Below, piece after piece: positions 1 through 5,864 of a stretch of 8,583 bases of DNA. The position numbers were made by a program, and so were the translations under genes. The notes beneath the pieces are model-generated. The model had not been told where the DNA came from, made no database searches, and saw only the letters and a list, made by a program, of their open reading frames with translations. Numbering within the stretch: the first letter of the stretch is position 1; the number at the start of each line of letters is the position of its first letter. This stretch comes from an uncultured Fibrobacter sp. (GTDB lineage Bacteria; Fibrobacterota; Fibrobacteria; Fibrobacterales; Fibrobacteraceae): positions 1 to 8,583 of the forward strand of contig CALATK010000119.1 in the NCBI GenBank assembly GCA_937891805.1. Direction: 5' to 3'.

Positions 1-3000
1 ATAAAGTAGGCAGCGAAAGTAGCCTTGGTGATGCTACCCGCAAGGGTATCCCCTTCGTGATACACATACTTCTTGCCGTCCAAAGTCATAACCAGGGAAT
101 CCAGTATGTAATCCTTTGCAGGCAAGCCCTGGACCACAAAGCTCGAACCCTTCACATAGTAAGGCAAGAGCATGGTGCCGTCCTTGGCGAACTTGTGCAG
201 CTGGGTACCGATTATCTTTCCGGTGGAATCCTTGCGAATTTCCTTGAACGCCACAGAGCCGTTCTCAGATTCCGTCAGCTTCGTCTGCTTGTAGCTAAGC
301 TCCTCGACGCAGGTCTTGGCATCGACCCACTTGGCGTAAAGGGGGTATTTCTCCTGACGGTTGCCAACTTGCAAATCCAATTCCCCTGACAACGCAAAAT
401 TGAACACATCAAACGCCACTGCCCAATTGTCAGGCATTTCATATTCGCAATTAGGTTCGCCATTACAATCAGGGTTCCAATTGACATCGGGCCCTTCCAT
501 GACGGGTTCATCTTGAATTTCAATATTGGAGTGCACCGTCCAGCCCTCTACGCATTGGTCTGCTGTATAGACCCAGAAAGGCAAATCGATGGCGTCATCT
601 TCGGCATTAAGCTTGTATGTTCCCACGGAATCAGAATTCTCACCGTAAAGAACATCGGTCTTGCCGGTTTCAAAAACAATATTGAACTTCTTGTAGGTGT
701 AGTTGGCGGAGAATTCCATATTCGAAGACATAAGCTCCCACGAATCGATCGTCAACAGGTCGCCTTCCTTGAGTTTTTTTGTCTCCGGGGTCCCTCCATC
801 GAAGGAAGCCTTGGTGAAAGTAATGTCTCCATCCAATTCATAACCTGGATAACCGTCGGCAAAGACCTCAAAGACAAATTTATTGGTATCAGCGTAAGGC
901 ACCAGGATTCCCGTCACGCCCACATCTTGCTGTACAGACTTATGCCTCAGGGTATCGCCCATCCACACCTGCTGTAAGACGATGTTCCCTAGTTCGGAGT
1001 TATCCTTGACAACATAGTTGTTCCAGACCAATTCCTGTTCTTCGCGAATACGATAGCCTGCATAATCAGAACAAGAAGCCACATCGTATTTCCATTGCGC
1101 ATACAATTTCATTGACTTGGAGCCGTCTTTATTGGTCGTGTAGGGAATGCGCTGCTCTTCTTCGTTACTAAGCAATTCCTCTACCATCCCAAAATTGGAC
1201 ATGTAAATGCCATCAGAGTACAGGTCTGGAGAAAACTCTCCCACAAAACAAGCATCCGTCCGGAAAGCATACCATTGATAGGATTCAAAGAATTGCTCAT
1301 ACTGATTTTCAGCGGTATAGGTAGCACCAAGTTCGGTTTTACCGTTCCAGGTAGTCGCTATAAAGAGCGGATTATAGTCTGTATTAGTTTCGTAATTGAT
1401 ATCGAAGGTCACATGATACCGAATTTCAGCGGTTTGCGGCAGGAATCCCACATAAATCGGGTAATCATACTCATATTGCCGTAGAGATTCTACCGCAGCA
1501 AACAAGTTCGTCAAGTCAATGTTGTCATCCTTGTCCAACCACACATAGCGGGCGTAGACCAAGCTATTACCGGATTTGACCTGGTCATCCATCTTGGCAC
1601 GGATTTCCATCGGGGATTCCAAAGCCTTCACCGTATCCTTGAGGAAGGGGTGATCTAGATTGTTTGATGCTAGCTGCGAAAGAGCGCTCCCCATGAGTGT
1701 ATAAAGTTCTGTTGCGCCATCATTTGAGGAAGCTCCCACGATTACCAGGGCTAGAGTTCCGTTCACATTGTTCCAGAAATCGGGAGGATAGTCGGCAACA
1801 AGATAGGGTGAGAAGGGCATGGATTTCGTAGAAGTGTTCTGTTCATTAAAGGCATTTCTAAGAATAGACTCAATTGCACTGGAAGTTGACGTTTCCACCT
1901 CCAGATAATCGGGAGCCCCGAACAAAAGCGATTCTCCATTTGCATCTACGGCCTTCATTTGAGCATTGGCAACGCCCAAATCAAATCTACTGCCATGCAA
2001 GTCGCCGACAAACAGGTAGCCCCCTGCCGTATTCACGGGTTCGGATTCATAAACCACATAGAGAGTATCGCCGTTAGAAAACTCCGAAAGGGCATCGGTG
2101 TAGAACCCATTCGAGCCATTCATATTCACGGTGTTGTAATAGCAATAGATATCCGGTTCGTCATCGGTGCCATGATTCTCACAACTCTTCCTGGTCAAAC
2201 GGAAGCCATAATATTTGTACACACCTTCGTCTTCGTCATAAGAGGCCAGATAAGGCACCCTAGTCCAAGCACTGTCGCTGGAAATGGTCGCCGCTGGGGT
2301 TCCCATGAAGTAGACATCCTCACCAAGATAGGAGGAATACTCGTCCAAGGTATAGAACTCATCTCCATCGGTGGATTCAACAAACCCATGCCTCACCGTC
2401 ACCGTAATCTTTTCCGAAAGGGACAGGGTCATGGAGGAATTGAAGGTCGTGGAAGTCTTTATGGGGAATGCGACAATTTTACTTGTCTGTTCGTCAAAAT
2501 AACTCCAGTAATAGCTATTACTCACTATCTGAGCGGCAGTTGTTTGCCATGTGCTGTTGCTGAGCTTCCCCGTGTAGTCGGTGTAGACGCTAAGACTAAG
2601 CCCGTCGGCAGTTTCAGAGGCACCGGCAGCAATCCACTTTTGTTTTTCCGTTGCTGAAATGTTTTCGTAGTAGTCGCTACCCGCCATAAAGTCAATCTGG
2701 TAAATGGGCTTGAGTTCGTCGGTTGCGAACACGGGGAGTCCGCTGTTTAAGCCGTTTTTGCGGGACCATTTCTGATAACCGCCATCCGAAGACGGTACGT
2801 TTATTGCGCCCGATACGCCATTGAGCCAAACGGCAAAGGCATCGGCTTTCATGGCTTCCGGCTCTACGTAGCCGCCGTAATTGCTGCCATCTAACAGCAA
2901 GCATTTATAGCCGTAGGATGGACCCATATATACGGGATTGTCCAGGTTACAATTCGTAGGTTCTATCTTTCCGGAAATGGAGTTGCGGTAGTTGAGACCG

Positions 3001-4289
3001 CCGCCCAAGGGGTGGTTTCCTCCTAGGCTTCCAGAGCCATTTATCCAATAGGTAGTCACATCGGAACCGCTTTGGTACAGCCTACCCGCCACATTTTCTG
3101 CCTGGTAGTCGGTGGCGCCATAGTGGTAGTTGTAGCCCGCATACAAATAGCTGTCAAATGATACATTTCCAAACAGGAAACCGACATTACATTTTTTACC
3201 CCCATCCGTAACACCGCCTGTTCCATTTTCACAGCCCTTCGGCGCTGTAACACTACCGGTCGTATAGGTGTTGACAACAGCACTTTCGTTATCAGAACTA
3301 GAAGCATACGAACCCACAAGGCCACCAACATTCACATCTAGATATCCGTTGGCTCCCTCTACCGTTACTGACCAAATATCCGAATGCACGTTAAGGTCAG
3401 AAAAGCCCACATTTGTGATATTAAGATTTCCTGATACAGACCCGACCAAACCGCCCAAGTCTATGGACATGCTGCCGGCCATATTTCCATTAAGGTTTGC
3501 CGGAACTACGCCATTTGCGGCAACAACCTCTACATTCTCACCTAGAATATTCTTGAAGTCCGCTTCACCATACGCAACACCTGCAACGCCACCTGCCTGA
3601 GCCGCAACGATCTTTGCATTTTTCAAGGAAATCTTGTTAAATTCAGCCCCATTTTCACCCACCAAACCAACCACTACACCAGTAGGCACGCTATTATAGG
3701 AACCGTCATTGTTCACCTTGATGAATACATTTTCAAAATTCAGATTTTCAACTTTTCCATCCGACAATTCTGAAAAAAAGCCAACACTGGATAACTGCGT
3801 AGTTCCAGCTTGACCTTCCTGATTAGAGGAGCCCACGACATAACATAGATTCTTGATAGTGTAGCCACCACCATTGAAATAGGAAGCATAAGCTGTGGAA
3901 ACCGTCAACGGTTTGAAGCTCTCGTTACAGCCCGAACTGTCTGTACTGACCCCACCGAAATCAAGATCCGACTCCAAATACAAGGAAACGCCCGACCACC
4001 GGCTTTCAAGCTGTTGAACAAGATCAGCCCAACTCTCAGTAAATTCTAGCCATGTATCAGAACAAAATTCAAAATATTCCGTGAAATTATCGTAGTCATA
4101 GGGAGCAGGATTCGGCTCATAGGAGCTGGGCCGCTGAGACAGGTGTATGTACTCGTCTAAAATACCATTAGATTCAGAGTAGCTATAGCAGAACTTGCTC
4201 CCGGAACCGGAGTCCGCAGCGGCGACCGTAGTTGCCAGAAGTAGCAAAGCAAGGCCCATCAAGCTAGCCAGGTTCAATCTACGTTCCAT
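1..4289 (-). CDS. Giant exported repeat protein, GLUG-type beta-helix plus InlB-type repeats (C-terminus off the left edge)
   Basis: The frame starts with ATG at 4289 and runs without a stop to base 1, giving 1429 residues. I read every in-frame triplet to confirm this. Residues 1-25 form a signal peptide: ERR, then a Leu/Ala-rich core, then TTVAAA, with likely cleavage before D26. Residues 138-148 (FNGGGYTIKNL) open a beta-helix-like region with GLUG-like turns at 204-214, 232-240, 279-287 and 322-327. A segment at 485-521 (FAVWLN ... GLPVF) resembles the closing part of such regions. Residues about 530-955 match nothing I recognise. Residues 957-1066 and 1202-1321 look like Listeria-Bacteroides (InlB B-type) repeats ending in LYAQW and YPLYAKW. 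Each is followed by a divergent InlB/Flg_new_2-like module, the second cut by the window edge. A GGAGAGAGG ribosome site lies 5 bases before the ATG. Export is strongly supported. A role as a surface adhesin or matrix protein is inference. Confidence 0.92.
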   Translation of the reverse strand, partial: MERRLNLASLMGLALLLLATTVAAADSGSGSKFCYSYSESNGILDEYIHLSQRPSSYEPNPAPYDYDNFTEYFEFCSDTWLEFTESWADLVQQLESRWSGVSLYLESDLDFGGVSTDSSGCNESFKPLTVSTAYASYFNGGGYTIKNLCYVVGSSNQEGQAGTTQLSSVGFFSELSDGKVENLNFENVFIKVNNDGSYNSVPTGVVVGLVGENGAEFNKISLKNAKIVAAQAGGVAGVAYGEADFKNILGENVEVVAANGVVPANLNGNMAGSMSIDLGGLVGSVSGNLNITNVGFSDLNVHSDIWSVTVEGANGYLDVNVGGLVGSYASSSDNESAVVNTYTTGSVTAPKGCENGTGGVTDGGKKCNVGFLFGNVSFDSYLYAGYNYHYGATDYQAENVAGRLYQSGSDVTTYWINGSGSLGGNHPLGGGLNYRNSISGKIEPTNCNLDNPVYMGPSYGYKCLLLDGSNYGGYVEPEAMKADAFAVWLNGVSGAINVPSSDGGYQKWSRKNGLNSGLPVFATDELKPIYQIDFMAGSDYYENISATEKQKWIAAGASETADGLSLSVYTDYTGKLSNSTWQTTAAQIVSNSYYWSYFDEQTSKIVAFPIKTSTTFNSSMTLSLSEKITVTVRHGFVESTDGDEFYTLDEYSSYLGEDVYFMGTPAATISSDSAWTRVPYLASYDEDEGVYKYYGFRLTRKSCENHGTDDEPDIYCYYNTVNMNGSNGFYTDALSEFSNGDTLYVVYESEPVNTAGGYLFVGDLHGSRFDLGVANAQMKAVDANGESLLFGAPDYLEVETSTSSAIESILRNAFNEQNTSTKSMPFSPYLVADYPPDFWNNVNGTLALVIVGASSNDGATELYTLMGSALSQLASNNLDHPFLKDTVKALESPMEIRAKMDDQVKSGNSLVYARYVWLDKDDNIDLTNLFAAVESLRQYEYDYPIYVGFLPQTAEIRYHVTFDINYETNTDYNPLFIATTWNGKTELGATYTAENQYEQFFESYQWYAFRTDACFVGEFSPDLYSDGIYMSNFGMVEELLSNEEEQRIPYTTNKDGSKSMKLYAQWKYDVASCSDYAGYRIREEQELVWNNYVVKDNSELGNIVLQQVWMGDTLRHKSVQQDVGVTGILVPYADTNKFVFEVFADGYPGYELDGDITFTKASFDGGTPETKKLKEGDLLTIDSWELMSSNMEFSANYTYKKFNIVFETGKTDVLYGENSDSVGTYKLNAEDDAIDLPFWVYTADQCVEGWTVHSNIEIQDEPVMEGPDVNWNPDCNGEPNCEYEMPDNWAVAFDVFNFALSGELDLQVGNRQEKYPLYAKWVDAKTCVEELSYKQTKLTESENGSVAFKEIRKDSTGKIIGTQLHKFAKDGTMLLPYYVKGSSFVVQGLPAKDYILDSLVMTLDGKKYVYHEGDTLAGSITKATFAAYF
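3..1421 (-). repeat. Duplicated two-module InlB-type unit (residues 957 to 1429)
   Basis: Two copies of a composite unit can be aligned by eye. Unit 1 is an InlB B-type module (957-1066, ending KSMKLYAQW), a Cys-containing linker (C1073) and a second module ending near FSANYTY (1193-1199). Unit 2 starts at about 1202 (FNIVFETGK), ends its first module at YPLYAKW (1315-1321), has the matching linker Cys (C1327), and its second module reaches ATFAAYF (1423-1429). The aligned tryptophans lie 255 residues apart and the EGD motifs (1175-1177, 1412-1414) 237 apart. A Cys before the module end is kept in both (C1014, C1246). Copies are divergent at sequence level. Confidence 0.65.
3255..3878 (-). 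repeat. GLUG-like repeat region within the giant protein (residues about 138-345)
   Basis: The encoded segment alternates short beta-strand-like stretches with glycine turns: GVVVGLVGENG (204-214), AGGVAGVAYG (232-241), LGGLVGSVSG (278-287) and VGGLVGSYASS (321-331). These fit the GGLVG core of the GLUG family. Such repeats typically stack as a right-handed beta-helix in exported proteins. Intervening motifs such as VENLNFENV and FKNILGENV have the rung pattern of a beta-helix. Confidence 0.7.
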
Positions 4290-4292
4290 AAA

Positions 4293-4315
4293 TACCTCTC
4301 TCCGGGAGCGAGGTA
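4293..4315 (-). promoter_or_regulatory. Candidate hairpin sequestering the Shine-Dalgarno site of the giant gene
   Basis: On the minus-strand RNA, UACCUC (4315-4310) can pair perfectly with GAGGUA (4298-4293), which contains the core of the ribosome site. After one G-A mismatch (4309/4299) the stem continues with CUC (4308-4306) against GAG (4302-4300), closed by a three-base loop (4305-4303). This gives nine base pairs that would hide the ribosome site just before the ATG. The pairing is seen in the sequence. Its regulatory use is inference. Confidence 0.45.
4295..4303 (-). promoter_or_regulatory. Ribosome binding site of the giant gene
   Basis: Read on the minus strand this is GGAGAGAGG followed by TATTT and ATG. 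The purine run is close to consensus and the 5-base gap fixes the start at 4289. The 3' half of this site is the target of the pairing described for the hairpin at 4293-4315. Confidence 0.7.
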
Positions 4316-4322
4316 CGCTCCC
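4304..4322 (-). promoter_or_regulatory. Alternative leader hairpin, mutually exclusive with the SD-sequestering stem
   Basis: GGGAGCG (4322-4316) and CGCTCCC (4310-4304) form a perfect 7-bp, GC-rich stem around the loop TACCT. This stem uses bases 4304-4310, also needed by the sequestering hairpin, so the two cannot form together. When this stem forms, the ribosome site is free unless the loop pairs with it as a pseudoknot. On the plus strand the same hairpin is followed, after four bases (4323-4326), by six T (4327-4332), so a terminator for antisense transcripts is an alternative reading. Confidence 0.5.
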
Positions 4323-4358
4323 CCTCTTTTTTGATAAAAATAACTTTTCTATTACAAA

Positions 4359-4377
4359 AATATGTGAGACAAAGGTC
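4359..4377 (-). promoter_or_regulatory. Candidate promoter of the giant gene
   Basis: On the minus strand GACC (4377-4374) is followed after nine bases by CATATTT (4364 downward). The plus-strand promoter in the same gap has GACC, nine bases, then CTATATTT. Transcription would begin near 4352 and leave a leader of about 60 bases that contains both hairpins. The spacing is too short for a classical -35/-10 pair, so only the -10-like part is credible. A TAATAG at about 4350-4355 is a rival. Confidence 0.3.
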
Positions 4378-4381
4378 ACAT
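4362..4381. promoter_or_regulatory. 20-bp inverted repeat, candidate operator (ATGTGA-N8-TCACAT)
   Basis: Perfect 6-bp half-sites are separated by eight bases. It overlaps the candidate -10 of the giant gene. The half-sites resemble those of CRP/FNR-family regulators, but E. coli CRP uses a six-base spacer, so the regulator cannot be named. Confidence 0.45.
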
Positions 4382-4400
4382 TGTGGGACAAAACACACTT
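4363..4400. repeat. Tandem 19-bp direct repeat in the divergent control region
   Basis: TGTGAGACAAAGGTCACAT (4363-4381) is followed immediately by TGTGGGACAAAACACACTT (4382-4400). They agree at 14 of 19 positions and share TGTG-N-GACAAA-N3-CAC. The first copy lies inside the 20-bp inverted repeat. No third copy is evident on either side. This looks like a two-site binding region for one regulator. Confidence 0.45.
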
Positions 4401-4436
4401 TTTTCTTACAACGCCCGTCAATTTGATAACAAAGAA

Positions 4437-4456
4437 GTCAAATCTGATATTTTGAC
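4437..4456. promoter_or_regulatory. Second 20-bp inverted repeat (GTCAAA-N8-TTTGAC)
   Basis: The perfect 6-bp half-sites have the same eight-base spacer and total length as the inverted repeat at 4362-4381. The centres are 75 bp apart. It overlaps the upstream part of the candidate lipoprotein promoter. A related TCAATTTGA palindrome lies at 4418-4426. The area is AT-rich, so chance pairing is possible. Confidence 0.35.
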
Positions 4457-4473
4457 CGCAACTTTGCTATATT
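4452..4473 (+). promoter_or_regulatory. Candidate promoter of the serine-rich lipoprotein gene
   Basis: TATATT (4468-4473), preceded by TTTGC, is a good -10 hexamer. It predicts a transcript start near 4480 and a leader of about 35 bases. TTGACC (4452-4457) lies only ten bases upstream, too close for a classical -35. The CTATATT core recurs before the next two plus-strand genes, which supports it. Confidence 0.5.
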
Positions 4474-4514
4474 TTTATTACAACGAACGTATCAGTCCTA
4501 AAAAGGAGAAAATC

Positions 4515-5768
4515 ATGAAGAAATTATACGCCGGCGCGCTGGCCCTTACTGCCATGGCAGGTCTAATGGCCTGTGACGACAGTTCCAGCAGCTCGTCTTT
4601 CGAGATTCCCACCTACAAGAGCGATTCCGCCCTGCCGGACTCCTGCCAGATGGAGGCCGCCAAGGTAGGCGACACCTACTATGCCTGCGCAGAGAACAAG
4701 TGGGTGGAAGTGACGGATTCCGCCACCATCGAAAAGCTGAAAGAGGGCCTGGACGAGGAGGAAGTCAAGGCCCAGGTCGAAGAACTGCTGGCCACCCTTT
4801 CCAGCAGTTCCGGCAAAAAGGACGACTCAAAGTCCAATGACAAGTCTTCCGCTTCCAAGGACGAAGGCAGCGAAGTAACCGATAGCTCCAGCAGTTCCGA
4901 AGCCGAAGAAGAATGCACCGGACGTCGTTGCGGCGATAGTTCCAGCAGCTCCAAAAAGAGCAGCGGAGGCTCTAGTAATTCCGGCAGCGGTTCGGACAGC
5001 GATAGCCCCTCCAGTACAGGCAGTAGCGAGACCGAAAGTTCCGATAGTAGCGAGGCCGAAAGTTCCAATAGCGGAAGCGATACGGAAAGCAGCAACAGTG
5101 AAGAAAGTAGCGACAGTAGCGAAGAATCTTCCAGCTCCCTTGCCACCTACGACGACGTGGCCATAAGTGCCTCCAGCAGCCTGCTCTACGGAAAATCCAC
5201 CACCATTTCCGTGATTCCGTCGGATGCCGTTTCACAATGCGTTATCAATGTGGACAACAAAGACTACGAGGATCAGCTTCCCGCCTCATATGACTGCAGC
5301 TTTATAATAACCAACAACAATACGGGGACCGAAAATATAACCCTCACATTTACTCTTGACGAATTTAAGCTGAATGGTGAAGGCCAAATATCGAACGGCG
5401 ACAAAACAAAGACCATCGTACTTTACTACGAAGGTTTCGACTTCGGACGCAATGATGCCTTTGAATTTTTGGATAATAGCCTGACTTGGAAGGGTGCAGC
5501 GAATTCTACTTCTGGGACAATCGTCTATGGAGACATCAACGAAGGCATATCTGCCAGCCAAGTTGTACGAGCAATCGAAAATAATGGGTTTACCTGTGAA
5601 ACGAAAATCTCGGGAACGGGAAAACAGCAAACAACAAGTGCAGAGTGCACAAAAGTAGACTCCGACAATAGAATCGGATACTTTGTCAACGTTATCATCA
5701 GTGCGGGTGGACTCAAGCCTAAGCTTGGAGATGTCCAAACAAGAGTCACCATTGTCGGCAAAACCTAG
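4515..5768 (+). CDS. Serine-rich outer-envelope lipoprotein, unknown function
   Basis: The 417-residue protein starts at ATG 4515, six bases after AGGAG (4504-4508). The longer in-frame extension back to a GTG at 4383 has no ribosome site and would bury the signal peptide. Residues 1-19 form a lipoprotein signal (MKKLYAGALA ...) with lipobox L17-M18-A19-C20, so C20 should be lipidated. Residues 30-92 form a small acidic region with C44 and C58. Residues about 95-208 are a linker very rich in Ser, Asp and Glu, interrupted by CTGRRC (134-139). Residues 210-417 look like a beta-rich globular domain with C242/C261 and C361/C378, possibly disulfides. The N-terminal part resembles a lipoprotein cassette I associate with Fibrobacter. 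The C-terminal domain is unrecognised. Its DNA is clearly more AT-rich than the 5' half. It may be surface-exposed and bind cell wall, polysaccharide or protein, but nothing shows a ligand. Confidence 0.92.
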   Translation: MKKLYAGALALTAMAGLMACDDSSSSSSFEIPTYKSDSALPDSCQMEAAKVGDTYYACAENKWVEVTDSATIEKLKEGLDEEEVKAQVEELLATLSSSSGKKDDSKSNDKSSASKDEGSEVTDSSSSSEAEEECTGRRCGDSSSSSKKSSGGSSNSGSGSDSDSPSSTGSSETESSDSSEAESSNSGSDTESSNSEESSDSSEESSSSLATYDDVAISASSSLLYGKSTTISVIPSDAVSQCVINVDNKDYEDQLPASYDCSFIITNNNTGTENITLTFTLDEFKLNGEGQISNGDKTKTIVLYYEGFDFGRNDAFEFLDNSLTWKGAANSTSGTIVYGDINEGISASQVVRAIENNGFTCETKISGTGKQQTTSAECTKVDSDNRIGYFVNVIISAGGLKPKLGDVQTRVTIVGKT

Positions 5769-5793
5769 GAACGTGCATCGTTTCCTTTAGTCC

Positions 5794-5818
5794 AGCCCCC
5801 GAAGGGGGGCTTTTTTTT
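5794..5818 (+). terminator. Intrinsic terminator after the lipoprotein gene
   Basis: AGCCCCC (5794-5800), loop GAAG, and GGGGGCT (5805-5811) form a 7-bp stem followed directly by a T tract that ends at 5818. It lies 26 bases after the lipoprotein stop. Confidence 0.93.
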
Positions 5819-5834
5819 GAGTCGATTCTTTTAC

Positions 5835-5840
5835 TATATT
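5835..5840 (+). promoter_or_regulatory. Candidate -10 element of the FHA-GGDEF gene
   Basis: TATATT, preceded by TTTTAC, predicts a start near 5847 and a leader of about 18 bases. An upstream TTGAGT (5817-5822) overlaps the end of the terminator T tract, with a 12-base spacer that is short for a classical -35. This position argues against the TTG at 5817 as the translation start. Confidence 0.45.
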
Positions 5841-5864
5841 GTTTCCTGTAAGTCGGAGCAAAAT

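Noticed and set aside
1959..2657. Plus-strand open frame of 232 codons, and others at 57-389, 513-977, 1275-1484 and 3268-3600
   Set aside because: All lie antisense to the giant gene, with no ribosome site, recognisable protein or promoter. The minus frame explains the region fully.
4304..4332. Plus-strand intrinsic terminator (hairpin 4304-4322 plus T6)
   Set aside because: No plus-strand gene lies upstream, and the T run starts four bases after the stem. It stays possible for antisense transcripts, but the leader role fits the position better.
4362..4381. Classical CRP or Rex binding site
   Set aside because: Half-sites match TGTGA/TCACA, but the spacer between these cores is eight bases instead of six.
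4383..4514. N-terminal extension of the lipoprotein from GTG 4383
   Set aside because: No ribosome site, it spans the candidate promoter, and it would place the signal peptide internally. ATG 4515 has AGGAG at the right distance.
4915..5150. Serine-codon region as a CRISPR or DNA tandem repeat
   Set aside because: Codons vary (AGC, AGT, TCC, TCT, GAT, GAA) and no fixed repeat unit or spacer exists. It is protein-level low complexity.
4679..5235. Minus-strand open frames (4679-5146, 4972-5235) opposite the serine linker
   Set aside because: Leu/Ser-rich or Arg/Trp-rich translations are the expected shadow of repetitive serine codons.
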